Shown: positions 31,633-41,459 of the stretch, one piece after another
Numbering within the stretch: position 1 is the first letter of the stretch
Layout: each line of letters opens with the position of its first letter
NCBI GenBank assembly: GCA_964023275.1
Contig: OZ029916.1
Location: forward strand, 42,134,896-42,198,895
Source of the DNA: Norana najaformis
Lineage: Eukaryota; Annelida; Clitellata; Crassiclitellata; Hormogastridae
Length of the DNA: 64,000 bases
Reading direction: 5' to 3'
The notes under the pieces: model-generated
Told to the model about the DNA's origin: nothing
Database searches by the model: none
The model's input: only the letters and a program-made list of their open reading frames with translations
Position numbers and translations under genes: made by a program

Positions 31633-32028
31633 TATGTTTTATCTTTTATCTTTTACCATTTTTGCCTGTCGAAAATCGCTCCTTGTTATCCCAAGTGAAA
31701 TTGGGTTCACTTATATACCCAGAAATCCCATGTGTCAGAAACGCCAGCGAAGCCAGGTGCTCCATCAACTTTGTGGGATGGAGTTAGATCGGTCGCAGTG
31801 GACCCTCGAAGACTTTGATCCAGTCTTCACCGATTCCCACTTGGGTGCTGCAAGTCTTTCATCCATCCGACTCCCTTAGAGAAACGTCCGTCCAAATACT
31901 CCGCTTCAAATCCTCCAAGAATTCGACGACAATCGTACAAGTGATGTCTTGAAACACGAGACACTAATGCATCTCTCGTCTGCATCAAGTATATCTAATA
32001 TAGCCAACAACTAGACCTGCGCCTCGTG
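31633..32028. other. No supported gene
   Basis: Rest of a 167-codon plus-strand frame without a recognisable domain, then unique sequence. Confidence 0.4.
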
Positions 32029-32029
32029 T

Positions 32030-32190
32030 TAAATATATTAATATATTTAATATTAATTATATATTAATACATAAATATATTTATATATTTATTAATATAT
32101 ATGTACCATATATATGTACATATATATAATATTTAGATTTACTAATATTGTATATCATATTTATGCTATACCGATAGAGTATAGTATATG
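32030..32190. repeat. AT-rich TATA-type tract
   Basis: ATATTAATATATTTAATATT-type low-complexity sequence. Confidence 0.85.
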
Positions 32191-32470
32191 GGTGACCGTA
32201 TGTTTATTACCACGCCATCTTGGTCTTAAGAAATCAGAGAGTGTGAAAAAAATTCCTTAATTGATTTGACGGACTTAATTTCGTATTGCTATCCAAAGTG
32301 CGTCGCAATATGTAATGTCCTGTGAATTTGTTTAATTGATAACTATCATAACGATGATTGCCTTAAATCTTATTTATAACGAAACAAGGGGCCTTTGACG
32401 ACCAAAAGGTAGCAAATGGTACTTGGCAGGTCGGTTGTGTAGCAAGCTAAATAACCTGTGCACAGTGAGC
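32191..32470. other. No recognisable feature
   Basis: No gene or repeat recognised. Confidence 0.4.
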
Positions 32471-32800
32471 TCAGCTTTTCTGCGCCGAGTTCTTTTAGAT
32501 GAGCTGTGTGTTTTTCAGTTCCTTTCTGCCTTTTGGCATAAATCAAGGTGTTTATATCAAGCTATATTAAGTTACATAAATCCCGTCCTATCGGTTTCCT
32601 TATCATCCGTAGTCTGTCTGGCGTCTCGTCTCGTCTCTGAGGCCTCACGAATCTCGACTCGTTTTGTCCCGGGGGATTGTGAATCCGCAATTCGGTTATA
32701 CTTGGATCTTTGAAGCGACCATGGTCGATCACGATGATGTATTCCGATAGCTGTGCTATAGAAGCAATCTGATTACATTAAATTAGATTAGATTACGTCA
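32470..32800 (+). mobile_element. LINE 3' end (GATTA-tail family)
   Basis: A T/C-rich 3' untranslated part with TCTGGCGTCTCGTCTCG is followed by TTTGAAGCGACCATGGTCGA, TGCTATAGAAG and an AAATTAGATTAGATTACG tail, like 8480-8692. Confidence 0.65.
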
Positions 32801-32879
32801 GATCAGGTTAGAAAATGAAATAATTTGAATCCAAATGTGAAACTCACGTTTTGTTGTCAAGCCATATGAGTTTCTTGAA

Positions 32880-33153
32880 AGGCGCTATAATAATGTTCGC
32901 ATCCAAACATACGAACATTCATTCATGCATACATACATACATACATACGCCCAGTACATGCATACATACACTGTACATACATACATACATACATAGGTAC
33001 ATACAAACATACATAGATACATACATACATACATACATAAATGCATACATACATACATGCATACATACATACATAAATGCATACATACATACATGTATAC
33101 AGTACATACATACATGCATACATACATACATACATGCATACATACATACATAC
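32880..33153 (+). repeat. Retroelement end AGGCGCTATAA with CATA array, target of the Gypsy insertion
   Basis: GGCGCTATAATAATG at 32881, then CATACATACATAC to 33153, where the Gypsy LTR starts. The array resumes at 40402 after the right LTR. Confidence 0.9.
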
Positions 33154-33199
33154 TGTAGCGGATTTGGCATGCGGACTTGGCTGTGTCCGAGCTCCCTCC

Positions 33200-33616
33200 G
33201 CACGCAGACTTGGCCGTGTCTGAGCCCTCTCCGCCGGCAGACATCGCGGCGGCAGCCGTGTCTGAGCCCTCTCCGCACGCAGACTTGGCCGTGTCTGAGC
33301 CCCCTCCGCCGGCAGACATCGCGGCGGCAGCCGTGTCTGAGCCCTCTCCGCCGGCAGACATCGCGGCGGCAGCCGTGTCTGAGCCCTCTCCGCACGCAGA
33401 CTTGGCCGTGTCTGAGCCCTCTCCGCCGGCAGACATCGCGGCGGCAGCCGTGTCTGAGCCCTCTCCGCACGCAGACTTGGCCGTGTCTGAGCCCTCTCCG
33501 CCGGCAGACATCGCGGCGGCAGCCGTGTCTGAGCCCTCTCCGCACGCAGACTTGGCCGTGTCTGAGCCCTCTCCGCCGGCAGACATCGCGGCGGCAGCCG
33601 TGTCTGAGCCCTCTCC
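33200..33616 (+). repeat. Two-module tandem array in the LTR U3 region
   Basis: A 33-bp module A (starts GCACGCAGACTTGG) and a 42-bp module B (starts GCCGGCAGACATCGC), both ending GTGTCTGAGCCCTCTCC, are arranged A B A B B A B A B A B. A diverged A-like copy precedes them. Both lengths are multiples of three, so several frames stay open across the array on both strands. One A module carries a CCCCCTCC variant, present in both LTRs. Confidence 0.95.
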
Positions 33617-33636
33617 GCACAAAGACATGAGGGGTC

Positions 33637-33644
33637 TATATAAA
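33637..33644 (+). promoter_or_regulatory. TATA box of the retrotransposon promoter
   Basis: TATATAAA just downstream of the U3 array, about 150 bp before the AATAAA signal; expected position for the U3/R promoter. The right-LTR equivalent is at 40084-40091. Confidence 0.75.
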
Positions 33645-33788
33645 GGGATGACGTGGTATGACGGTATATACGGTATGCATGGCGAGCTGGTGTGATGCGT
33701 GACGAGCTGGTGAGATGATGACGTAAATGAGCTAATGTTTTAGTGTAAGACTAGTTGCTAAATGCATTATCCTCGTTAAGTTGTGAGA

Positions 33789-33794
33789 AATAAA
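33789..33794 (+). terminator. Polyadenylation signal in the 5' LTR
   Basis: AATAAA in GTGAGAAATAAAGTGCG; the copy in the right LTR at 40236-40241 would be the functional one. Confidence 0.7.
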
Positions 33795-33955
33795 GTGCGA
33801 TTGACGATCGGTTGACTTCATGTTCAGCCTCTTGGGGACCTCAAGAGCCTTACCTCGCGGGCTAGCAGTAGATAGGCGCTGATAGGGAGCCTTCGGCTAC
33901 AGTAGCAGTGAACCAGCACCTAGACAGGGGAAGCGGCACCCCGGTTTGTCACAAG

Positions 33956-33973
33956 TGGTACCAGAAGTGGGGT
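33956..33973 (+). other. Primer binding site (tRNA-Leu-like)
   Basis: TGGTACCAGAAGTGGGGT begins two bases after the LTR. Its complement ends in TACCA and closely matches the 3' end of animal tRNA-Leu as I know it, with one mismatch. It would prime minus-strand DNA synthesis. Confidence 0.85.
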
Positions 33974-34010
33974 ACCTGTCAACTGCAAGTCGAGACCGAT
34001 CAATACTCGC

Positions 34011-37000
34011 ATGGGAGACGAGGACGACACCATCATCTACACTTTGTTGGACGTTGCGGACGTGTCACCCGACCAGCTGAGTAGTTCGACGCCTGGCGTA
34101 CGAAGAGCGACAATGGAGGCCTCCAGACTCGACCGTAGCCAGTTTCTGGAGAACATTGACTTCGACAGCCCACGATCGGCGGCGGCGAACGGCGGTGAAC
34201 GAAGACAGACGCAGGGTGGAAGTGAAGCGGCCTCGAACCGACCGTCGTTGGGGAACGTCGTCTACCGCAAAAGCACGATGAAGCCTGGGAAGTTCGACGG
34301 AACAGGATCCCTGGAGTCATTCCTGACTCAATTCGAGGTGTGTGCCAAATACAATAACTGGACTGATTCCGATAAAGTTGACTTTCTACGTTGTGCCCTC
34401 GATAAGGCCGCCACACAGTTACTCTGGGACTTTGGAGCTCGGCAGGACGTGACGTATGAGGAGTTGACGCAGAGGCTGCGACAACGTTATGGGACCGAAG
34501 GACAGGCGGAGACATTCCGTGCACAACTTTACTACCGACGTCAACGGGCTGACGAGAACCTGAGCGACCTCCTACACGATATCCGTCGGTTAGTGGTACT
34601 TGCTTATCCTGTGCCTTCCAACGAGACCACCGAGATCATTGCTCGCGACGCTTTCCTGGAGGCCATTCGGGATCGTGAGTTGTCTCTGAAGGTCCGGGAG
34701 CGTGAACCAAAGACGCTGGACGAAGCATACCGGATGGCGTTACGGATGGAAGCGTACCAAAGGATGGCGGATTCCGAGGAGCGACGGAGACCAGCGAACC
34801 GTGTTCGAGGAACCCAGGAGTCCGACATGAACGTGCCATTGCAGAATCAACTGGACCAGTTCCTCAAAGCACAACGTGGGGAACAGCAGCGTTGGCAACG
34901 AGACATGGAGAGAAAGATCGAACGGCAACTGGAGGCGTTCCGCAGTCATCTCGTGATCGACGGGGAAGCCAACCGACGCAACGAGACGGCAACTGTGCAG
35001 CCTGGAAACCGAGGACGGGATGTGGTCTGCTACAACTGCGGACAGAGAGGCCACATCGCCCGTCGGTGCCGTCAGCCTCGGCGGCCCCGTGCGCAGACGG
35101 ATGAAGCGGCACCGGTTGGTCCGGAAGAGCAGACAGTACCGGAGGTGGCCGCGGTCAACCACAACACTCGCCAGAGGACATCGAACGGCACCAATGGCAA
35201 CGCAATCTACATCCGCGGTATAATCAACGGACGGACTGAAATGTGCCTGGTCGACACCGGGTCGGAGGTGAGCCTCGTACCGTCTTCTGTTGTGGAGGGT
35301 CTCACGCTGCGTCCCAGCACCCGGGTACTGCTAGCTGCCAACGGGACTGCGATCCATGTGGTAGGGGAGCTGTGTGTCCCAATTAGGATCAGGCCGGGTT
35401 TCCAGATAGATACTGCTTTCCTGGTGTCGGACCAAATCATAGAGCCCATGCTGGGTATGGACTGGTTGCGGCAACATCGCTGTCGTTTGGGGTTTGGTAA
35501 TGGAGCCCTGTTCATAGGTCGCCGGCGTATCCCGCTAGAAAAGGGGGATGGTTCCGCATGGTGCAGACGGGTGATGGTCGCGGAGGAAATGACACTGCCG
35601 CCTAGAACCCAGTGTGATATACCCGCCAAAACGCAATATGGAAATTTATCAAGTACGGCCCCTGCATGGATGACGGAGCCGAAGGAGGTCCTGCCCGGAG
35701 TTCATGTAGCACGGGTGTTAATAGGGGACGATGCTAATGCTGCCCGAATTCGGGTCGTTAATCTTAATGGAGGTCCCGCCACGCTCCCTAAAAACCAGCT
35801 TTTGGGAAAACTGCACCCTGTAGAGGTGGAAGCGTGTGATGGAAAAGAAGCGGGTCCCAGGGAAAAGGGTGAAACACCCCTCATCGCAGGTTTGATGGAA
35901 GGACTTCCAGAGGAAGTGACCCAGGAAACCAGGAGCCAATTAGCGAGCTTGCTAGTGGAGTTCAAGGATGTTTTCTCCGAGGGAGAAGGGGACCTAGGGA
36001 GGACAACCCTGTGTAAGCATCGAATTGATACCGGGAACTCGGCCCCCGCCCGTCAGCCCTTGAGGCGACAACCCCTTCCGTACCGGGTAGCAATTGATGA
36101 GCAACTGGACCAGATGTTGGCGGAAGGAGTGGTAGAGCCGGCTGTGAGTGAGTGGGCAGCTAACGTGGTCCTGGCCCGGAAGAAGGACGGTACCCTAAGG
36201 TTTTGCATTGATTACCGCCAGTTGAACGAGCGAACCAGGAAAGACTCATATCCGCTTCCAAAGATTGACGAGTGTTTAGATGCTCTGGTTGATGCGGGAT
36301 GGTTCAGCACCCTGGACTTGCGTAGCGGATACCATCAAGTCGAAATGGATCCCAGGGATGCAGATAAGACGGCCTTTGTTACCCGCAGGGGAATTTTTAG
36401 ATGGCGCGTTATGCCGTTCGGCCTCTGCAACGCGCCGGCAACATTCCAGCGTCTTATGGATATTGTTTTGTCGGGGCTGAACTTCGAAATTTGCCTGGTA
36501 TATATTGATGACGTGATTGTTTATGGGAGCACGCCTGAACAGCATCTGGGCAGGTTAAGACAGGTGTTCCAGCGGCTGCGAGGGGCAAACCTTAAGCTTA
36601 AACCTAGCAAGTGTCGCATGCTGCGCCGTTCGGTGAGTTTCTTGGGACATATAGTAACGCCAACGGGAATTGCCGTTGACCCGTCCAAGGTCCATGAGGT
36701 AGCGTCCTGGCCTGCGCCTGAGCGACTAAGGGAGCTACGTGCTTTCCTTGGATTGTGTGCCTACTATCGGAAGTTTATCAGGGACTTTTCGCGCACTGCA
36801 GCTCCCCTCTTTGCGCTGACCAAGAAATCTCGATCATTTGTGTGGGATGAAGAGTGCCAGGCTGCATTTGACCAGTTGAAGGTGGCCCTGGTGACGGCGC
36901 CGGTGCTGGGCTTGCCCACGGATGAAGGGATGTACATATTGGACTGCGATGCTTCCGACGAAGGGATTGGCGCAGTGTTGTCCCAGTGCGATGGAGATAG

Positions 37001-38807
37001 AGAGAGGGTGATTGCTTATGGGAGTCGCTTGCTCTCGGTAGCGGAGCGGCGTTATTGCATCACCCGTAAGGAGTTATTGGCCGTGGTACACTTTGTCAAG
37101 CTTTATCGGCAGTACTTGTTAGGCCGACGTTTCACCCTCAGGACTGACCACGCAGCCCTCCAGTGGTTGCAGAAGACCCCTGAGCCTATCGGGCAGCAGA
37201 GTCGATGGCTGGAACGCCTCGCAGAATTCGATTTTGAGATTGTTCACCGGCCGGGGAAGAGGCATGGAAATGCGGACGCCCTCTCCCGACGTCCCTGCCG
37301 TCAATGTGGATGGGAAGAAATTCCAGTGGTGGTGGGCGCCACGAGAGTGTCAGCTGTGGAAGCAGAGGAAGAAGATGAGTCCCCCGAGAAAACCGAACTG
37401 ACTGAGGAGAGACGCATTGCGGAAGCGCAGAAGGCCGACCCCGATGTTGCAGTTATAAGAGGATGGCTGAGTCCGGATGCGAGGGAGCCTGACTTCCAGA
37501 CGGTCATGTGGGAGAGCGAAGCTGTGAAGACCTATTGGCACCAACGGGGTAGCTTGTATTTGAGGGATGATATAGTCTATCGGAAGGCAGCGGATGGTAC
37601 TGAACAGTTACTGCTGCCTCGATCCCTGAGAGAGGATTTCATGAAACTTGCTCACACAGGGGTGACCGGGGGGCACCTGGGAGTCCGTCGTACCCGATGG
37701 CAAGTGAGGCGCCGAGCTTATTGGGTTGGTTGGTCCAGGGAAGTTCGGCGGTTCTGTCGCCGCTGTTCGCAGTGCTGTCAGTATCGTCGCGGCCAGCCTC
37801 CCAAGCAGGGCCCGCTGCAGCCGCTACCCTGCGGAGAGCCGTGGGAGCGGGTGGGTGTGGACATCACGGGGCCCCATCCCAGAAGTAGGCGAGGTCATGT
37901 TTACATCCTAACGGTAATGGATTACTTTTCGAAATTTGTGGAAGCAATCCCGCTGGCAAATCAGGAGGCCGCGACGGTAGCTCGAGCCTTGGTAGATACG
38001 GTGATCGTCCGGTATGGGACCCCGTTACAGATCTTAACCGATCGTGGCACCAATTTCGATGGGGTTTTGTTTAGGGAATTGTGCACACTCCTGAGAATCG
38101 ACAAGGTGAGAACCACTAGCTACCACCCTAGCGGGAATGGCCTGATTGAGCGGTTTCATAGGACGCTGAATACCATGATCGGGAAAATAGTGGAAACGGA
38201 CCAGCGGAACTGGGACGAGTTGTTGCCGCACGTCCTGGCAGCCTATCGGGCCTCCATTCATGAGGCCACCGGCTTTTCCCCAAATTTGTTAATTTTCGGC
38301 AAAGAGAATCGGGCTCCACTAGATTTAGTTTATGGAAGAGCGCCAGGCCCAGCGGAAAGGGGAGGGACCTATGCTTCCTATGTGGAAAGCCTTGGCGAAC
38401 GCATGGAACTCGCGTATAGAGTGGTAAGGCAACGGTTGCGCAGGGTGGCTGAGCGGCGGAAGCACACCTATGACCTGAGGGTCCTCCCAGTTGAATTTAA
38501 GGTGGGTGATTGGGTGTGGTATTATACCCCTCGGAAATATCCGGGTCGCAGTCCCAAGTGGCAGCGCTTGTACACGGGGCCCTTCATGGTCATGGAACAA
38601 TGCGGTCCTGTGAACTACCGTCTGCAGCGATCCTTGAGGGCGAATCCGTTGGTGGCACATGTCGACAAATTGCGACCGTGCTACGATCGACAGCCAGGGG
38701 TTTGGAGCCCGGAGAGCCTTTCGTCAAAGACGGCTGTGAACCCAACGCCTGAACTGACTACTGGGCGGCCATTACGTGTCACCCGGAGACCAGAACGCTT
38801 CCACTAA
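34011..38807 (+). CDS. Gag-Pol polyprotein of the Gypsy retrotransposon
   Basis: One uninterrupted 1598-residue frame. The ATG at 34011 is the first after the primer site. Gag capsid-like region about 88-260; zinc knuckle C340-C343-H348-C353 (CX2CX4HX4C); aspartic protease DTGS at 415-418; reverse transcriptase with D769 (LDLRSGYHQ) and YIDD at 831-834; RNase H with D980, E1021 and D1046; integrase with zinc-binding H1215, H1222, C1249, C1252 and catalytic D1284, D1344, E1380 (the last two separated by 35 residues); then a GPY/F-like module near TGPF. Every catalytic residue I looked for is present and there is no internal stop, so the protein is probably functional. Gag and Pol are fused without the frameshift found in many Gypsy elements. 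Host DNA insertion and copying are its only known roles. Confidence 0.97.
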   Translation: MGDEDDTIIYTLLDVADVSPDQLSSSTPGVRRATMEASRLDRSQFLENIDFDSPRSAAANGGERRQTQGGSEAASNRPSLGNVVYRKSTMKPGKFDGTGSLESFLTQFEVCAKYNNWTDSDKVDFLRCALDKAATQLLWDFGARQDVTYEELTQRLRQRYGTEGQAETFRAQLYYRRQRADENLSDLLHDIRRLVVLAYPVPSNETTEIIARDAFLEAIRDRELSLKVREREPKTLDEAYRMALRMEAYQRMADSEERRRPANRVRGTQESDMNVPLQNQLDQFLKAQRGEQQRWQRDMERKIERQLEAFRSHLVIDGEANRRNETATVQPGNRGRDVVCYNCGQRGHIARRCRQPRRPRAQTDEAAPVGPEEQTVPEVAAVNHNTRQRTSNGTNGNAIYIRGIINGRTEMCLVDTGSEVSLVPSSVVEGLTLRPSTRVLLAANGTAIHVVGELCVPIRIRPGFQIDTAFLVSDQIIEPMLGMDWLRQHRCRLGFGNGALFIGRRRIPLEKGDGSAWCRRVMVAEEMTLPPRTQCDIPAKTQYGNLSSTAPAWMTEPKEVLPGVHVARVLIGDDANAARIRVVNLNGGPATLPKNQLLGKLHPVEVEACDGKEAGPREKGETPLIAGLMEGLPEEVTQETRSQLASLLVEFKDVFSEGEGDLGRTTLCKHRIDTGNSAPARQPLRRQPLPYRVAIDEQLDQMLAEGVVEPAVSEWAANVVLARKKDGTLRFCIDYRQLNERTRKDSYPLPKIDECLDALVDAGWFSTLDLRSGYHQVEMDPRDADKTAFVTRRGIFRWRVMPFGLCNAPATFQRLMDIVLSGLNFEICLVYIDDVIVYGSTPEQHLGRLRQVFQRLRGANLKLKPSKCRMLRRSVSFLGHIVTPTGIAVDPSKVHEVASWPAPERLRELRAFLGLCAYYRKFIRDFSRTAAPLFALTKKSRSFVWDEECQAAFDQLKVALVTAPVLGLPTDEGMYILDCDASDEGIGAVLSQCDGDRERVIAYGSRLLSVAERRYCITRKELLAVVHFVKLYRQYLLGRRFTLRTDHAALQWLQKTPEPIGQQSRWLERLAEFDFEIVHRPGKRHGNADALSRRPCRQCGWEEIPVVVGATRVSAVEAEEEDESPEKTELTEERRIAEAQKADPDVAVIRGWLSPDAREPDFQTVMWESEAVKTYWHQRGSLYLRDDIVYRKAADGTEQLLLPRSLREDFMKLAHTGVTGGHLGVRRTRWQVRRRAYWVGWSREVRRFCRRCSQCCQYRRGQPPKQGPLQPLPCGEPWERVGVDITGPHPRSRRGHVYILTVMDYFSKFVEAIPLANQEAATVARALVDTVIVRYGTPLQILTDRGTNFDGVLFRELCTLLRIDKVRTTSYHPSGNGLIERFHRTLNTMIGKIVETDQRNWDELLPHVLAAYRASIHEATGFSPNLLIFGKENRAPLDLVYGRAPGPAERGGTYASYVESLGERMELAYRVVRQRLRRVAERRKHTYDLRVLPVEFKVGDWVWYYTPRKYPGRSPKWQRLYTGPFMVMEQCGPVNYRLQRSLRANPLVAHVDKLRPCYDRQPGVWSPESLSSKTAVNPTPELTTGRPLRVTRRPERFH

Positions 38808-39586
38808 GGAGGCGTCGTTAGCTGCAGTCGTCGTCTTTGTAACTTTTGTCGAACGCTGTGAACGAAGCGGCTGCAGTCATTCGTGGACGAGGACGATGAT
38901 TTGGTTTGTTGGACTGACATTGTGCACCAATGTGGACTGTTATGTCCTAACTGTTAGTTTTGCTAGACTGAAAAATATGTTGCAAATGATAACCGCACAG
39001 TGTGGCCTTTTTGTTTTAATGTACTGTCTAGTTGATAACCGTGAGGTGCGGATATTCGAAGCCATATGGCTTAATGTTTTGTTTTGATGAATCTGTTGTA
39101 AGACGTTTTGTGATTCATTGCTGATGAGACTGCTTGTGCTTTCAGTTTGTTTTAACAAGTACTATGACGGTGGCTGATCAGTGATAACCGTTATTAATGC
39201 GAGTAGTTTTGATGGGCAGTTTTGTTTGATGCAACTGCAGGTGTGACTTGTATGCTTTAACGAATAATTGTGGCCATGAGTAATAACCGATAACCGATTA
39301 TTGCAGCTGAAACTGTTTCGATAATTGTGAACGAGTAGTTCTGTTAACAAGTAATTAATAACTGATTGCTGCAGCTGTAATTGTGAGTGAGCTGTGATGA
39401 GACTTTGGATGAATGATGATGTGTGAATCATTTTGTTTTGTGGACAAAGTTTAATTTAATGGCGGAACATTGTGAACTTTTGGTGAGCGATGATTGTTGG
39501 CTGCTGCGATGGAGCTAATTTTGTTGTACGATGATTGTGTGTACTTGGAGGGAAGAGGGTTCCGAACCGGGAGGTTCGGGTTCTTT
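38808..39586 (+). other. Untranslated 3' region of the Gypsy element
   Basis: About 780 bp between the gag-pol stop and the purine tract. It is T/G-rich with recurring GATAACCG motifs (about 38987, 39034, 39181, 39290). Frames at 38776-39087 and on the minus strand are short and without domains; no envelope remnant. Confidence 0.7.
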
Positions 39587-39599
39587 GGTGGGAGGAGTG
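39587..39599 (+). other. Polypurine tract
   Basis: GGTGGGAGGAGTG immediately before the right LTR, the expected plus-strand primer. A pyrimidine interrupts it, which is tolerated in many Gypsy elements. Confidence 0.7.
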
Positions 39600-39600
39600 T

Positions 39601-40401
39601 TGTAGCGGATTTGGCATGCGGACTTGGCTGTGTCCGAGCTCCCTCCGCACGCAGACTTGGCCGTGTCTGAGCCCTCTCCGCCGGCAGACATCGCGGCGGC
39701 AGCCGTGTCTGAGCCCTCTCCGCACGCAGACTTGGCCGTGTCTGAGCCCCCTCCGCCGGCAGACATCGCGGCGGCAGCCGTGTCTGAGCCCTCTCCGCCG
39801 GCAGACATCGCGGCGGCAGCCGTGTCTGAGCCCTCTCCGCACGCAGACTTGGCCGTGTCTGAGCCCTCTCCGCCGGCAGACATCGCGGCGGCAGCCGTGT
39901 CTGAGCCCTCTCCGCACGCAGACTTGGCCGTGTCTGAGCCCTCTCCGCCGGCAGACATCGCGGCGGCAGCCGTGTCTGAGCCCTCTCCGCACGCAGACTT
40001 GGCCGTGTCTGAGCCCTCTCCGCCGGCAGACATCGCGGCGGCAGCCGTGTCTGAGCCCTCTCCGCACAAAGACATGAGGGGTCTATATAAAGGGATGACG
40101 TGGTATGACGGTATATACGGTATGCATGGCGAGCTGGTGTGATGCGTGACGAGCTGGTGAGATGATGACGTAAATGAGCTAATGTTTTAGTGTAAGACTA
40201 GTTGCTAAATGCATTATCCTCGTTAAGTTGTGAGAAATAAAGTGCGATTGACGATCGGTTGACTTCATGTTCAGCCTCTTGGGGACCTCAAGAGCCTTAC
40301 CTCGCGGGCTAGCAGTAGATAGGCGCTGATAGGGAGCCTTCGGCTACAGTAGCAGTGAACCAGCACCTAGACAGGGGAAGCGGCACCCCCGGTTTGTCAC
40401 A
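39601..40401 (+). repeat. 3' LTR
   Basis: Matches the 5' LTR throughout by eye except for one extra C in the run at 40386-40390. It includes the same A/B module order at 39647-40063. Confidence 0.97.
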
Positions 40402-40456
40402 ATACATATATACATACATGCATACATACATACATACATACATACATACATACATG
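40402..40456. repeat. Right remainder of the CATA array split by the Gypsy element
   Basis: ATACATATATACATACATGC continuing the array that ends at 33153. Confidence 0.92.
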
Positions 40457-40604
40457 TCACCCGTAAGGCAGTTTGTCGTGTCCGCCCGTCGGCCGAAATA
40501 TCCATCCATTATAGGATATTTAAACTGACGGACTGTTGATGCTTTTAATAAATGAGAATCCACCGTCTCAAAGGTATACAATGTCTGGAAATGGCAGATT
40601 AATT

Positions 40605-40690
40605 ATTATTATTAATTAATCACTTCTATCGCGCTGCTGTTTAATTCACATAACATCAGCCAACGGCGACCACAATTGCACGCTGGACGC
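40605..40690 (-). mobile_element. LINE 3' terminal fragment (GATTA-tail family)
   Basis: ATTAATTAATCACTTCTATC, GCGCTGCTG and ACATCAGCCAACGGCGACC match the reversed terminal block, with a degenerate tail. Confidence 0.55.
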
Positions 40691-40834
40691 TCATCAACCT
40701 TCGACTAATCAAAAACAGTACCCCAGACATTTTTATTGCCTTTTATAGTTATTAGACGAAAAAGTCTGGCAGCAGGCCACATTAAATGTGTTTTAACACC
40801 AGAAGGATTAGCAGACATTATTTTAAAGAGTTTG

Positions 40835-40950
40835 TCTTTACCTAATCTCTTCCTACCTTACACTTGCTGGTCTTACCTTACTTTACCATACCTTACCTCA
40901 CCTTACCACACCCCCATCTAACATTACCTTAGTTAACCTTAACCAATCAA
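40835..40950. repeat. Degenerate CCTTAC repeat
   Basis: CTTACCTTACTTTACCATAC and related short units. Confidence 0.65.
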
Positions 40951-41001
40951 ACCAGTGTGGCCTTTTAGCAGGGATGTCGATAAAAGAGTGGCCTGGGGCC
41001 T

Positions 41002-41134
41002 GGCATTGTTTTGAGAATGGGGCACAGGCATTGTTTTGAGAATGGGACACAGGCATTGTTTTGAGAATGGGACACAGGCATTGTTTTGAGAATGGGGCAC
41101 AGGCATTGTTTTGAAAACGGGGCACAGGCATTGG
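41002..41134. repeat. 25-bp minisatellite, five units
   Basis: Units of GGCATTGTTTTGAGAATGGG plus GCACA/ACACA at 41002, 41027, 41052, 41077 and 41102; the last is diverged. Confidence 0.95.
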
Positions 41135-41455
41135 TCGGGCGCAGACGATAGCAGTTGGTCTGATAAAGCGGTAAAGACATCAATATCAAGAATTTAACAC
41201 AGTGAAAAAGAAAACAATGTTTTTCATGCAATTTTCATGAGTCTCTAAAGTCGTATTTCTTCAAAAAATTACTTGTCTGCTTAGTGAATTCCCTCTGTTT
41301 TATGCCTCCGGCGTCACATCATTGACGAAGGCAAAGGATGTGATGTCGTTGGTGCATTAATTTGCAAAATAATAGTTTCATTTAACGCATCTCAAAAATG
41401 TAAGGAACTTTTAATGGATAACTATTGTTACTAATTTTTAGCAGTCCCTTAAGCT
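41135..41455. other. No recognisable feature
   Basis: AT-rich unique sequence. Confidence 0.4.
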
Positions 41456-41459
41456 AGCC

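Larger units (their letters stand above)
33154..33953 (+). repeat. 5' LTR
   Basis: TGTAGCGGATTTGG to GGTTTGTCACA. U3 is dominated by an 11-module tandem array (33200-33616), followed by a TATA box, a CRE-like TGACGTAA at 33719 and AATAAA at 33789. Confidence 0.97.
33154..40401 (+). mobile_element. Complete Ty3/Gypsy LTR retrotransposon (7248 bp), apparently intact and young
   Basis: Structure: 800-bp left LTR, primer binding site, single gag-pol frame of 1598 codons, about 790 bp of untranslated 3' sequence, purine tract, 801-bp right LTR. LTRs begin TG and end CA. By eye they differ only in one C-run (four versus five), so insertion was very recent. The flanks carry a 4-bp duplication ATAC (33150-33153 and 40402-40405), although the ATAC-repeat target makes this weak evidence alone. 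The tRNA-Leu-like primer site, zinc-knuckle Gag and domain order protease-RT-RNase H-integrase fit Ty3/Gypsy. As I recall, sea urchin SURL-type elements also use tRNA-Leu. No envelope gene is present. Confidence 0.97.

Noticed and set aside
31376-31879. 167-codon plus-strand frame
   Set aside because: Overlaps the reversed 55-bp minisatellite and has no recognisable domain or splice context.
33177-33695. 172-codon Ser/Pro/Ala-rich frame (and its copy at 39624-40142, plus long minus-strand frames)
   Set aside because: They lie in the LTR U3 tandem array, whose module lengths are multiples of three; several frames on both strands are open, so openness carries no coding signal.
34011-38807. Endogenous retrovirus rather than retrotransposon
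   Set aside because: No envelope frame or remnant follows pol, and the Gag has a single zinc knuckle; a plain Ty3/Gypsy element explains everything.
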